A stretch of 19,035 bases of DNA from an uncultured Clostridia bacterium (GTDB lineage: Bacteria; Bacillota; Clostridia; Christensenellales; Borkfalkiaceae): the NCBI GenBank assembly GCA_934271265.1, contig CAKQRE010000027.1, positions 1 through 19,035 of the forward strand. Direction: 5' to 3'. Shown in pieces: positions 1-8,099 of this stretch. The notes beneath the pieces were generated by a model. It worked only from the letters and a program-made list of their open reading frames with translations, made no database searches and was not told the origin of the DNA. The first letter of the stretch is position 1; each line of letters begins with the position of its first letter. A program made the translations under genes and the position numbers.

Positions 1-3000
1 GACAAACTGCTTGGCACCGTCGTGATCGACGCGATCGGATACGAGCTCGACATCGCGGGCTACACGGATAAGACTTTCCCCGAAGTGACGGGCGTAAAGA
101 AGATCGACTATCTCCTCGATATTTTCGGTAACGTTACGATCGGAGAAATTGCGAACAAAACGTCTGCGAAAGCGGCGTTGGCAGATCTGTTTGCGATCAG
201 AACGGGAGACGTTCTCGGCATCGCAGGAAACGTAGTGAAAGCGAAGGGAACGACGGCAAGCCTGAAACAGGCGGCGTTCGATCTCGTGAAACTTTATGCA
301 AGCGACTACACGTTTGCGAGATACATAAAGAGCAACGGCAACGCGGCGCTCGACACCTTGCTCAACACGAAACCTCTCGACGTTGCGGGGTACGAACTCG
401 ACATCGCAGGCTACACGGATAAGACCTTCCCCGAAGTGACGGGCGTAAAGAAGATCGACTATCTCCTCAGCCTTCTCGGTAACCTTACGATCGGAGAGAT
501 CGCCAACAAAACGTCCGGGAAAGCGGCGTTGGCGGATCTTCTTGCGATCAGAACGGGAGACGTTCTTTCGGTTGTAGGAAACGTAGTGAAAGCGAAGGGA
601 ACGACGGCAAGCCTGAAACAGGCGGCGTTCGATCTCGTGAAACTTTATGCGAACGATTACACGTTTGCGAGATACATAAAGAGCAACGGCAACGTGGCGC
701 TCGACACCTTGCTCAATACGAAGCCTCTCGACGTTGCGGGATACGAACTCGACATCGCGGGCTACACGGATAAGACTTTCCCCGAAGTGACGGGCGTAAA
801 GAAGGTCGACTATCTCCTCGATATCTTCGGTAACCTTACGATCGGAGAAATTGCAAACAAAACGTCTGCGAAAGCGGCGTTGGCGGATCTTCTTGCGATC
901 AGAACGGGCGACGTTCTTTCGGTTGTGGGTACCGTCGTGAAGGCGAAAGGGTCGAAGACGAGCCTGCAGAAGGGTGTTTACGATCTCGTGAACCTCTATG
1001 CGAAGGACAGAACGGTTTATGATTATGCGACCGACTGGACAAAGAAGGAAATTACCGTAGACGGATTGAAAGTATTCCTCGAAAATCTTCGTATAACGGA
1101 ATTTGCCGGGGTTATGAGCGGTTATCTCGACGCATACCTGCTTCCGACGAAAGTGGAGAACTGCTTCGGAATAGGACGTGTCGACTATATGCTTCAGATC
1201 GCGGACGAAGTGAAAATCGGCGATTTCATCAAAGATTATACTTACAACGGCTCGAAATGGGAAAAGAACGGGACGGAGGCGAAAGACCTTACGAACACCG
1301 TACTCAGCGTTTCCGGCAAAACGGTGATCATCGCCGTATGTGCTTTGTTCATGCCCGATAAATTGCTTGAAGCGTACGGGGACGACAAGCTCGGTTCTTT
1401 CCTTGCAACCCCCTATAACAACGCATTCGGCAAAACTTTCACCACGGAAGCAACGGGCGATAAAGAGAACGGCTACACCGTCACGGGCAGCTTTAAAGCG
1501 ATGACGGAAACGGTGTTCAATCTGACCGCAAACGAAATCGTGGATCAGATCAGAAACAAGACTGTCAGAAGCTGGATCTATAACACCTTCGGCGACTGGA
1601 CGATCAGGGACGTTTCTTACGATCTTCTGAAGAAATACGTTCCCGCAAAGGCAGGAATCGTCTTCAACGGATTTGCAGGCGACAACCTCGAAGTGACCGG
1701 CACGATGGCTCCCGTTCTGAACGCGGCGTTCCCCGTGACGGCTAAAACGATCTGGTCAACGCTGAAAAACAAATCTTTCTATTCTTTCGTGATCGATACG
1801 TTCGGCGAAATCAAATTCGGCGACTTCGTGAAGGATTACGAGACGAAGACTTATAAAGTCGCCGTGAAGGACGCGCTCGAACTGAAGGTGAACGACGTTC
1901 TCCCGATCGTGAGAGACGTGATCAAGGCAAAAGGTTCGAAAGAAAGCCTGAAACAGGGTATGTTCGATCTCGTATATGCCTATGCGGGAGAGGCTCCTCT
2001 TTCCAGATATTTCAAGAACGACAACGAAGCGCTTAAAAAAGCGCTTGCCACGCAGGTGATCGAGATCGCGGGCGTTGAGATCGGCATCGGCGAATACAAC
2101 GAGATCCCGGTAACGAGCGTTGTGGGCGTGAGACGGATCGATTATCTGCTCGGACTTCTCGGCGAAGCCACGATCGGCGAAACGCTGAACAAAACTTCCG
2201 ACAAAAACGCGATCGCAGATCTTTACGCGATCAAAATCGGAACCGTTCTCGGGGTGACGGGCAACGTCGTGAAAGAAAAGGCGACGCTTGCAAGTCTGAA
2301 ACAGGGCGCATACGACCTGACGGAAGCTTATGCGGGTGACTATCTGCTTTCAAGATATTTCCGTACCGGGAATGCAGGCATCAAGACCGTTCTGGAAAGC
2401 GCGAAGGTCAAAGAGATCGCGGGTGTGGAACTCGGCATTGCGGCATACGATAACGTGGAAGTGAAGAGCGTTCTCGGCAAGAAGAAGGTCGACTATCTGC
2501 TCAGACTTTTCGATGACGTTTCGATCGCCGACCTTACGGGCATTCAGTCCGGAAAGGCTCTCGTAAAAGATACGGCTGCGCTTGATGGCGAGATCCTTCT
2601 CGATTCCGTTGCCGATCTTAAAGCAGACAAGAAAAACGCGAAGAAAGTCGCGTACAACGTCGTGAAAGAGATCGCTTCGGATAAAACCGTGTACTATTAT
2701 TTCAACGACTGGACGGGCAAAAAATTCAGTGCGGACGGCATGAACCTTCTTCTCGAAAACGTGAAGATCGCGGAATTTACGGGCGTGATGCTCGGTCAGA
2801 TCGACGCATATAAAGACCTTTCCGTCAAAGAATTTATTGGAAACGGTAAAGTCGATTACGCGCTTGAAGTCGCAGGTGCGGTGAAAGTGGGTAACTTCGC
2901 GAAAGATTACGTATACGACGGGTCTTCGGATCAGTGGTCGAAGAACGGAACGGCAGCGAAGTCTTACGTAAACGCGGTGATGAACGTGACCGGCAGACAG

Positions 3001-5682
3001 GTCGCGATCGGCGTTTATGCTCTCCTGAACCCGCAGAAAGTCGTTGATAAATACGGCGACAGAAAGCTCGGAAGAGTCTTCGCGAAACCGTATAACGAGA
3101 TTTTATCCTCGAAACTTAAATCCGAAGTGTCCGGCGATTCGGTAAACGGATACACGGTAACGGGTAACTTTAAGAAAGTTGCGGAAGTTCTGATGAACAC
3201 GACGGTAAGCACTGCTTACGACGCCGTGAAGGGCGGAGAGTCCGGAATCAAGAGTTATATCAGAGATAACTACATGACGCTGAAAGTCGGCGATTACACG
3301 TACGACGTCATGAGAAAGTATCTGTCTAATAAACTCGGTCTCGCCCTTACGGGATATGCGTACAAAGCGGTCGACGCGGAAGGAAACTACAACGCGACGG
3401 CAAACTTCAAAGCGATCCTCGACAAGACGCTCAACTTCACGGTAAACGAAGTTTACGACGCGGTGAAGGGGAAAGCAAGCGGTATCAAGCAGTTTGTCAG
3501 AGAAAACTACATGACGCTGAAAGTGGGCGATTACACGTACGACGTCATGAGAAAGTATCTGTCCGACAAACTCGGTCTCGCCCTTACGGGATATGCGTAC
3601 AAAGCGGTCGACGCGGAAGGAAACTACAACGCGACGGCAAACTTCAAAGCGATCCTCGACAAAACGCTCAACTTCACGGTAAACGAAGTTTACGACGCGG
3701 TGAAGGGCAAAACAAGCGGCATCAAGTCCTTTGTGAAAGAAAACTACTTCGATCTTACCGTCGGCGATTATACGTATGATATTTTCAGAAAGTATATCGC
3801 TTCCAAGGTAAAACTGACGGCGGAAGGTTATGCCTACGAAGGTTATAACGTGACGGGCAAGTTGCAGAAAGCGGCGAAAGCGACCTTTGCGATCAAAGCC
3901 GGAGACGTTTACAGCCTTCTCAGAAACAGAAAAGTTTATGATTTCGTCATCGCTAATTACGGCGAGTTGACCTTCGGAGATTTCGGAGGCGCGATCTTCG
4001 ATAAACTTCTCGCTTCCAGACTGAAAGTCACGATCTCCTATGCGGAAGATTACACGCCTTCGGCAACGGCAGGCAATTTCAAAGAAGTGATCAATATCGG
4101 ATTCGGGATCAACGCAGGCGAATTTGCGCAGGCGATGAAAGACAAGACGTATAAGTCTTACCTTCTCGGCGCAAGCGGCGTGTTCTCGGAAGTTCCCCTC
4201 GGAAACATTGCGGGGTACCTTACGAAAAAGACCTTAGAAAAGAAGGGCACGAATTTCGATCGCGGCGAAGACGGCTCGTGGGTGATCACGGGCGCGTATG
4301 CGAAACCGCTCGATATTGCGTTTAACGACATCACGCTTCGCACGCTTATCAAGTCCCGCACCGACCTTAAGAACGGAATTCTTCTCCCGTACTTCGGAGA
4401 AATTCGTCTCGGCGAAATTCTCGGCGGATATGCGGACGACGACGGCAACTGGCATAAGTCCAACGGCGCCCTTGTTGAGACGGAAGGCGGAAAAGCAGTG
4501 ATCCTTAACAACGTTTACGACCTGAAAGTGTCTTCTGTTCTTGCCGACGGTTTCAACGGCGAAGAGATCTTCGAAGGAATTTATATCGGCGAAGTGCTCG
4601 GATATAAAGCCGTAGCGCACGAAGGATACTGCGTCTCCGGGTGCAAACTGAACGAAAGCGATCCTTCGCACAGCCACAAGTTCTACTGGGTAAACAGCGA
4701 AGGAAAATTCGTCGGAAAGCTGATTGCGAATCTGGCGGATAAACTGCTTACCGAGGCGATGGACGGATCTCTCGATCTTGACGAGATCATCGGCAGCGCG
4801 ACCCTCGGCGACGTGATCGATATTACCGACGCAAGCCCGATCGCTCTTCGTACTATGAAGGATACGAAGATCAAGGAACTCGAAACGAAATTCAACGATC
4901 TGAAACTTGGCGAAGTGATCGAAATCAAAACAAGCGGCGCAGACGAAAGCCCGAAGGTGCTTCAGCTTCTTGCGGACACGAAGATCACGGAACTCGGTTC
5001 CGCTATGAACGAGCTTGCCCTCGGATCCGTTATGGGTTACGAGAAGGGAGCAGACGGCAAGTGGTATGACGAAACGGGCGCGGTCGCCACGAACATGATG
5101 GCTCTCCTTGCCGATTACAAGGTGAAAGATCTCAATGCAGACTTCTCTTCGACCTTGCTCGAAAAGATCAAGTCGACGCTCACCATGACCGACGTGTTCG
5201 GTACGGTGGGAGAAAACAACCCGCTGTCTCTGCTCGATCCGGATATGAAGATCGGGGAGCTTCCGAACGAGATCGGTAACGTGATGAAGAGGTCTTCGTT
5301 CGACGATCTCATCCGCGTGGGCGTTCTTACGGAGGATGTGTTCGCCGATACTACGCCGCTCGGTCTGTTGAAGTCGAATACGAAAACGGACGCTTATTAT
5401 GACGACGGTCTGAAAGCCGTAAATCTTTCCAACGTACAGACAAAGGTTTCCGAAGTGATCAACAATGCGACCGTGGAACAGCTGATGAAAGCGGGAATCG
5501 TTTCCGCAGTCTATGCCGATAAGCTCACTGCCGCAATGATCGCTGGAGATAAGCTTACGTCGGCGGAAGCCGGTAACTATGGCGAGGCGGTCAAAGCGAA
5601 GGCGGAAAATGCGGCAAGCGCGGAAGCCTTCTGGAAGAGCCTCACGCTCGACGAACTCTTCAACGTTCTTCTGTCTGCCTGA
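1..5682 (+). CDS. Giant modular repeat protein, C-terminal 1893 residues (5' end outside window)
   Basis: The frame is open from base 1, and the residues before the first possible GTG (22) already match the repeat, so the real start lies to the left. No known enzymatic domain is recognised. The protein is built from variants of a roughly 80-117 residue module whose core is a hydrophobic-x-hydrophobic-G-[DE]-hydrophobic motif (TIGEI, KIGDF, KVGDY, TFGDF, RLGEI, TLGDV), often followed by a 'GDVL..GNVVKAKG' or 'GYAY..TGNFK' stretch. Three near-identical 117-residue units come first, a unit of about 558 residues is duplicated, two 79-residue units are nearly identical, and the C-terminal third has shorter units with 'DTKI.EL'. 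Cysteines are rare; a C-x3-C...H-x-H cluster lies at residues 1544-1559 counted from base 1. No LPXTG, SLH, dockerin or C-terminal membrane anchor is visible. A secreted or surface structural role is inferred from the repeat style only, because the N-terminus that could carry a signal peptide is missing. Confidence 0.9.
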   Translation, partial: DKLLGTVVIDAIGYELDIAGYTDKTFPEVTGVKKIDYLLDIFGNVTIGEIANKTSAKAALADLFAIRTGDVLGIAGNVVKAKGTTASLKQAAFDLVKLYASDYTFARYIKSNGNAALDTLLNTKPLDVAGYELDIAGYTDKTFPEVTGVKKIDYLLSLLGNLTIGEIANKTSGKAALADLLAIRTGDVLSVVGNVVKAKGTTASLKQAAFDLVKLYANDYTFARYIKSNGNVALDTLLNTKPLDVAGYELDIAGYTDKTFPEVTGVKKVDYLLDIFGNLTIGEIANKTSAKAALADLLAIRTGDVLSVVGTVVKAKGSKTSLQKGVYDLVNLYAKDRTVYDYATDWTKKEITVDGLKVFLENLRITEFAGVMSGYLDAYLLPTKVENCFGIGRVDYMLQIADEVKIGDFIKDYTYNGSKWEKNGTEAKDLTNTVLSVSGKTVIIAVCALFMPDKLLEAYGDDKLGSFLATPYNNAFGKTFTTEATGDKENGYTVTGSFKAMTETVFNLTANEIVDQIRNKTVRSWIYNTFGDWTIRDVSYDLLKKYVPAKAGIVFNGFAGDNLEVTGTMAPVLNAAFPVTAKTIWSTLKNKSFYSFVIDTFGEIKFGDFVKDYETKTYKVAVKDALELKVNDVLPIVRDVIKAKGSKESLKQGMFDLVYAYAGEAPLSRYFKNDNEALKKALATQVIEIAGVEIGIGEYNEIPVTSVVGVRRIDYLLGLLGEATIGETLNKTSDKNAIADLYAIKIGTVLGVTGNVVKEKATLASLKQGAYDLTEAYAGDYLLSRYFRTGNAGIKTVLESAKVKEIAGVELGIAAYDNVEVKSVLGKKKVDYLLRLFDDVSIADLTGIQSGKALVKDTAALDGEILLDSVADLKADKKNAKKVAYNVVKEIASDKTVYYYFNDWTGKKFSADGMNLLLENVKIAEFTGVMLGQIDAYKDLSVKEFIGNGKVDYALEVAGAVKVGNFAKDYVYDGSSDQWSKNGTAAKSYVNAVMNVTGRQVAIGVYALLNPQKVVDKYGDRKLGRVFAKPYNEILSSKLKSEVSGDSVNGYTVTGNFKKVAEVLMNTTVSTAYDAVKGGESGIKSYIRDNYMTLKVGDYTYDVMRKYLSNKLGLALTGYAYKAVDAEGNYNATANFKAILDKTLNFTVNEVYDAVKGKASGIKQFVRENYMTLKVGDYTYDVMRKYLSDKLGLALTGYAYKAVDAEGNYNATANFKAILDKTLNFTVNEVYDAVKGKTSGIKSFVKENYFDLTVGDYTYDIFRKYIASKVKLTAEGYAYEGYNVTGKLQKAAKATFAIKAGDVYSLLRNRKVYDFVIANYGELTFGDFGGAIFDKLLASRLKVTISYAEDYTPSATAGNFKEVINIGFGINAGEFAQAMKDKTYKSYLLGASGVFSEVPLGNIAGYLTKKTLEKKGTNFDRGEDGSWVITGAYAKPLDIAFNDITLRTLIKSRTDLKNGILLPYFGEIRLGEILGGYADDDGNWHKSNGALVETEGGKAVILNNVYDLKVSSVLADGFNGEEIFEGIYIGEVLGYKAVAHEGYCVSGCKLNESDPSHSHKFYWVNSEGKFVGKLIANLADKLLTEAMDGSLDLDEIIGSATLGDVIDITDASPIALRTMKDTKIKELETKFNDLKLGEVIEIKTSGADESPKVLQLLADTKITELGSAMNELALGSVMGYEKGADGKWYDETGAVATNMMALLADYKVKDLNADFSSTLLEKIKSTLTMTDVFGTVGENNPLSLLDPDMKIGELPNEIGNVMKRSSFDDLIRVGVLTEDVFADTTPLGLLKSNTKTDAYYDDGLKAVNLSNVQTKVSEVINNATVEQLMKAGIVSAVYADKLTAAMIAGDKLTSAEAGNYGEAVKAKAENAASAEAFWKSLTLDELFNVLLSA
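25..960 (+). repeat. Three tandem 351-bp (117-residue) coding repeats
   Basis: The codons for GYELDIAGYTDKTFPEVTG start at 37, 388 and 739, exactly 351 bp apart. Units 1 and 2 are complete. Unit 3 follows the others to about base 960, where it passes into a diverged continuation. The units are almost identical at DNA level, including synonymous positions, which indicates recent duplication or homogenisation. Confidence 0.92.
1006..3230 (+). repeat. Two diverged copies of a ~558-residue super-repeat in the giant protein
   Basis: The block DRTVYDYATDW (codon for D at 1006) reappears as DKTVYYYFNDW (D at 2680), 1674 bp or 558 residues later. Both are followed in the same order by a 'LLEN..I.EF.GVM' segment, a 'VDY.L..A..VK.G.F.KDY' segment, a 'W.KNGT.AK' segment and a 'NGYTVTG.FK' segment. 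The two copies are clearly diverged in sequence, so this duplication is older than the 117- and 79-residue tandem units. Confidence 0.8.
3244..3717 (+). repeat. Two near-identical tandem 237-bp (79-residue) coding repeats
   Basis: The units start at GGA/GGT codons at 3244 and 3481, each opening with GIK. A third, diverged unit begins at 3718. Bases 3331-3425 and 3568-3662 are identical over 95 bp. Each unit reads NYMTLKVGDYTYDVMRKYLS, then LGLALTGYAYKAVDAEG, then NFKAILDKTLNFTVNEVYDA. Such long exact direct repeats favour slippage or recombination, so unit number may vary between strains and may be collapsed in short-read assemblies. Confidence 0.92.
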
Positions 5683-5709
5683 CAGGAGATCGTGTAACGA
5701 AACGATATG

Positions 5710-5747
5710 TTCTCCCTGCGGGTTTTCCCGCGGGGAGAATGTTTTTT
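5710..5747 (+). terminator. Intrinsic terminator of the giant repeat gene
   Basis: The left arm TTCTCCCTGCGGG pairs with CCCGCGGGGAGAA across a TTTT loop (13 pairs including one G-U), followed within three bases by six T residues. It lies 28 bp after the TGA stop. Confidence 0.93.
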
Positions 5748-5833
5748 AGAATCCCGGAATATCGTGCGAGGGTGGAAGCGATCCGAGTTTTCAGGGCGCA
5801 AAATTTTTGAGCGATATGTAATTCGTAAAACGC

Positions 5834-5862
5834 TTGACAAAAGAATAAAAAAGGAATATAAT
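5834..5862 (+). promoter_or_regulatory. Sigma-A promoter of the rpsF-ssb-rpsR operon
   Basis: A perfect TTGACA (5834-5839) is separated by 17 bp from a perfect TATAAT (5857-5862). Transcription should start near 5869, leaving a 5' leader of about 115 nt before rpsF. Bases 5748-5833 upstream hold nothing recognisable. Confidence 0.93.
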
Positions 5863-5869
5863 ATTATAA

Positions 5870-5984
5870 CGTGAGGTTTCTCACGAATGTCGCCCGAGAA
5901 AGTGCGGATAAAGCATATTCTTTCGCGATATACCTTGCTTGCGGCAAAGACCGTAAGCCGAATAAGTCCGGGAGGTAAAAACAC
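5870..5984 (+). promoter_or_regulatory. Structured 5' leader of rpsF (possible S6:S18 autoregulatory region)
   Basis: A perfect hairpin CGTGAG-GTTT-CTCACG (5870-5885) sits at the predicted 5' end of the transcript. A second helix GCTTGCGG/CCGTAAGC (5937-5944 with 5951-5958, one G-U) lies just before the ribosome binding site GGAGG (5971-5975). Bacterial rpsF leaders often carry an RNA that mimics 16S rRNA and binds the S6:S18 dimer, with a conserved CCG. A CCG is present in the second hairpin and another follows it, but the full consensus cannot be confirmed by eye. The structure is seen; the regulatory role is inferred. Confidence 0.45.
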
Positions 5985-6266
5985 ATGAACAAGTACGAAA
6001 TGCTGTACATTTTGGATACTGCCTGTTCCGACGAAGAGAAGGATGCGTTGATCGCAAAATTCGAAAACGTCGTGAAGAGCAACGGCGGTGTTGTCGAGAA
6101 GTCGGAAAAGTGGGGCGTTAAAAAGCTCGCTTATCCTATCGACTACAAAGCGGAAGGTTATTACGTGCTCATGACGTTCGAATGCGATCCTTCTCTCGTT
6201 CAGGAACTGAAGAGAGTTGTAGGCATTACCGAACACGTCATGAGAAGACTGATCACCAAATGCTAA
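5985..6266 (+). CDS. rpsF: 30S ribosomal protein bS6
   Basis: This 93-residue protein has the family's usual length. It opens NKYEMLYILD and carries the conserved WGVKKLAYPIDYKAEGYYVLM core, ending with an HVMRRLITK-like tail. bS6 binds the central domain of 16S rRNA as a dimer with bS18, whose gene is the third of this operon. The ATG at 5985 is preceded by GGAGG at 5971-5975. The rpsF-ssb-rpsR order is classic for Bacillota. Regulation is likely through the structured leader upstream. Confidence 0.97.
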   Translation: MNKYEMLYILDTACSDEEKDALIAKFENVVKSNGGVVEKSEKWGVKKLAYPIDYKAEGYYVLMTFECDPSLVQELKRVVGITEHVMRRLITKC

Positions 6267-6278
6267 TCGGAGATTGCC

Positions 6279-6710
6279 ATGAATAGAGTATTCTTGATCG
6301 GAAATTTAACGAGAGATCCCGAAGTGTCGGAAACGCCGAGCGGCGTTCCCTATTGTCGTTTTTCGATTGCGGTCAACAGATCGTATTCGGGACCCGACGG
6401 GGAACGTGCGACAGACTTTTTCAATATCACCGTATGGAGAGCGCAAGCGGAAAACTGCGGAAGATATCTGGCAAAAGGTCGTAAGGTCGCTGTTGTCGGC
6501 AGCCTTCAGAACCGTACCTACGAAGATAAGGACGGCGTGAAAAGGACCGTTACCGATATCGTCGCGTCCGACGTTGAATTTTTGACATCGCGCAATCAAA
6601 ACGAAGGGTCGTCCGACTTCGATCAGCCTGCGCCCGCAGCTCCGCGCGCAAATCGTGCGCCTGCCAAGCCTACGCTCGAACAAGTGGATGACGATCAATT
6701 ACCGTTCTAA
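6279..6710 (+). CDS. ssb: Single-stranded DNA-binding protein
   Basis: The protein has 143 residues. An N-terminal OB-fold (about residues 1-105) opens MNRVFLIGNLTRDPE and includes FFNITVWRAQAENCGRYL and a GRKVAVVGSLQ.R.Y segment. A low-complexity Pro/Ala linker follows, then the acidic tip DDDQLPF, matching the DDDxPF tail by which SSB recruits replication and repair partners. It coats single-stranded DNA in replication, recombination and repair. It starts 12 bp after rpsF with a GGAG ribosome binding site and is co-transcribed with both ribosomal protein genes. Confidence 0.97.
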   Translation: MNRVFLIGNLTRDPEVSETPSGVPYCRFSIAVNRSYSGPDGERATDFFNITVWRAQAENCGRYLAKGRKVAVVGSLQNRTYEDKDGVKRTVTDIVASDVEFLTSRNQNEGSSDFDQPAPAAPRANRAPAKPTLEQVDDDQLPF

Positions 6711-6740
6711 GTTCTGAAATCTAAAAAGGAGTATTTAAAA

Positions 6741-7025
6741 ATGGAAGAAAAGACGACTACGGCTACGCCGGCAGCTGCTCCTGCGGCTCCCGTGGCAAAA
6801 AAGCCGATGAGAAAAGCCCCGAGAAGAAAAGTTTGTGCTTTCTGTCTCGAAAAGGCAACTGCCGTCGACTATAAAGACGTTGCAAAACTTAAGAAATTCG
6901 TCACCGAGAAAGGTAAAATGCTTCCTCGCCGTATGACGGGTGTCTGCGCTAAGCATCAGAGACTTCTTTCCGGAGCAATCAAAAGAGCGAGAATCGCTGC
7001 GTTGCTTCCCTTCAAAGGAGAATAA
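6741..7025 (+). CDS. rpsR: 30S ribosomal protein bS18, zinc-type, with Ala/Pro-rich N-terminal extension
   Basis: The protein has 94 residues. The conserved bS18 core starts near residue 30 and contains C-A-F-C, then C-A-K-H, a set of zinc ligands typical of the C+ form. The basic segment QRLLSGAIKRARIAALLPF is the bS18 C-terminus. The first 25 or so residues (EEKTTTATPAAAPAAPVAKKP) are an extension absent from short bS18 proteins and are probably disordered. The ATG at 6741 is preceded by AAGGAG at 6725-6730. It is the last gene of the operon and is followed by a strong terminator. Confidence 0.96.
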   Translation: MEEKTTTATPAAAPAAPVAKKPMRKAPRRKVCAFCLEKATAVDYKDVAKLKKFVTEKGKMLPRRMTGVCAKHQRLLSGAIKRARIAALLPFKGE

Positions 7026-7053
7026 GAAACGGGGTACGAAAGCACCCGAAAAC

Positions 7054-7082
7054 AAAGCGACCGCATTACGCGGTCGCTTTTT
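7054..7082 (+). terminator. Intrinsic terminator of rpsF-ssb-rpsR
   Basis: AAAGCGACCGC (7054-7064) pairs perfectly with GCGGTCGCTTT (7070-7080) across a 5-nt loop, and the T run continues to 7082. Confidence 0.94.
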
Positions 7083-7125
7083 CATGTTTTTAGGGCAGGG
7101 TTTGTATTCCTTTTTGCCGAGACTC

Positions 7126-7154
7126 TTGACAGATCGCCGCGAATATGCTAAAAT
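7126..7154 (+). promoter_or_regulatory. Sigma-A promoter of the membrane protein / Dabb operon
   Basis: TTGACA (7126-7131), 17 bp, then TAAAAT (7149-7154) preceded by the extended -10 TGC. Transcription should start near 7161, about 79 nt before the ATG. Confidence 0.85.
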
Positions 7155-7239
7155 GTACCTATGTGCAGGGAAGCAGAAAGGTCGGTTTTTTGACAAGGTT
7201 CGTATTGCTCTTGCCCGGCATGGAACAAAGGAGGAATTT

Positions 7240-7731
7240 ATGCTGATAAGAATGACAGACGAGGTATTCGGAAAGATCGAATACGAGGAGAGTTTAACAG
7301 GACGGAAAACGCTGATAATCGACGGCGTTCCGCTCACGCAGACGGATAAAAAGACCTTCCGTAAGCCGGACGGAACGACGTTTACTCTGAATGGCAGCTA
7401 TATGAGCGGTGTTACGCTGATATCCGATGGGAGGAAAGTTTGCGTTTCCGTCAAAACGAAATGGTACGAATACGTTCTTGCCTTTTTGCCCTTCGCGATC
7501 GTGTGCGTATGGGGAAATAACCCTGCGCTTGCGGCGCTGGTGCCCATGGTAGGAGGGGTGATCGGCGGCGTTGTATCGGCGCTCGTTTCGGTGTATGCCT
7601 TGCTTGCGATGAAGAAATCGAACAAGGTGACGGTCAAAATTCTGATCGGGCTTATCTTTGCGGTAATGAATCTCGGAGCCTGTATTCTGATCGGTTACGG
7701 GATCGTTTCCATTGCAAAACGATCGGTTTAA
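7240..7731 (+). CDS. Small integral membrane protein of unknown function
   Basis: The start at 7240 is chosen because it follows a strong AAGGAGG (7229-7235); the longer open frame reaches back over the terminator and promoter and is not believable. The protein has 163 residues. The first ~70 are hydrophilic and rich in predicted beta strand (IIDGVPLT, GTTFTLNGSYMSGVTLI). Three hydrophobic stretches follow: WYEYVLAFLPFAIVCVW, ALVPMVGGVIGGVVSALVSV and VKILIGLIFAVMNLGACILI. No catalytic motif is seen and I do not recognise the family with certainty. It overlaps the ribosome binding site of the Dabb gene and is probably co-transcribed with it. Confidence 0.82.
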   Translation: MLIRMTDEVFGKIEYEESLTGRKTLIIDGVPLTQTDKKTFRKPDGTTFTLNGSYMSGVTLISDGRKVCVSVKTKWYEYVLAFLPFAIVCVWGNNPALAALVPMVGGVIGGVVSALVSVYALLAMKKSNKVTVKILIGLIFAVMNLGACILIGYGIVSIAKRSV

Positions 7732-7742
7732 GGAGACAGAGA

Positions 7743-8039
7743 GTGGATCATTATATCATCGTTAAATTTAAAGACAATGTGGACTGGCGTTCTTTAACGG
7801 GAGAAATCGAAGAGCTGTTTTCCCGCGCCAAAGAGATCGAAGGCGTGTATCGCGTGCAGGAATTTCAGTCTATAAGTTCATTATCGACCCGTTTTCACTA
7901 TATGATAAAAATTTCCTGTACCGAAAACGGGCTGGAGAATTTTCTTGCCTCTTCCGTTCATCGGGAATGGAAGGAGCGTTACGGCGATCTGTTCGAACAA
8001 AAGGCGATTTTCGATTGCGAATCTCCCGTAACGGAATAA
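7743..8039 (+). CDS. Dabb (stress-responsive alpha/beta-barrel) family protein
   Basis: The protein has 98 residues and is translated from GTG at 7743, with AAGGAGA overlapping the preceding stop codon (7729-7736). The pattern YIIVKFKD near the N-terminus, a central beta region RFHYMIKISC and HREWKERYGDLFEQKAIFD near the C-terminus fit the small dimeric ferredoxin-like Dabb fold (PF07876 type). Proteins of this fold range from stress proteins to polyketide cyclases, so no reaction can be assigned. A cytoplasmic location is inferred from the lack of a signal peptide. It is the second gene of a two-gene operon. Confidence 0.8.
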   Translation: MDHYIIVKFKDNVDWRSLTGEIEELFSRAKEIEGVYRVQEFQSISSLSTRFHYMIKISCTENGLENFLASSVHREWKERYGDLFEQKAIFDCESPVTE

Positions 8040-8040
8040 T

Positions 8041-8099
8041 AAAAAAACCGATCCTTCCAGTTGCGCGTTTTCCGCGTATCCGGAGGGATCGGTTTTTTT
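8041..8099. terminator. Bidirectional terminator between convergent operons
   Basis: AAAAAAACCGATCC (8041-8054) pairs with GGATCGGTTTTTTT (8086-8099), and the stem extends inward through a G-U pair and TCC/GGA. The A and T runs at the two ends allow termination in both directions. It overlaps the stop codon of the minus-strand HAD gene. Confidence 0.92.

Noticed and set aside
1..960. Possible CRISPR or DNA-level repeat array
   Set aside because: The repeats are 351 bp, in frame and without spacers; they are coding repeats.
4158..4928. Minus-strand open frames inside the giant repeat gene
   Set aside because: The plus-strand repeats continue through the region at protein level, and the antisense frames have no starts with ribosome binding sites.
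6940..7239. N-terminal extension of the small membrane protein
   Set aside because: It would run through the rpsR end, its terminator and a promoter. The ATG at 7240 has a strong ribosome binding site.
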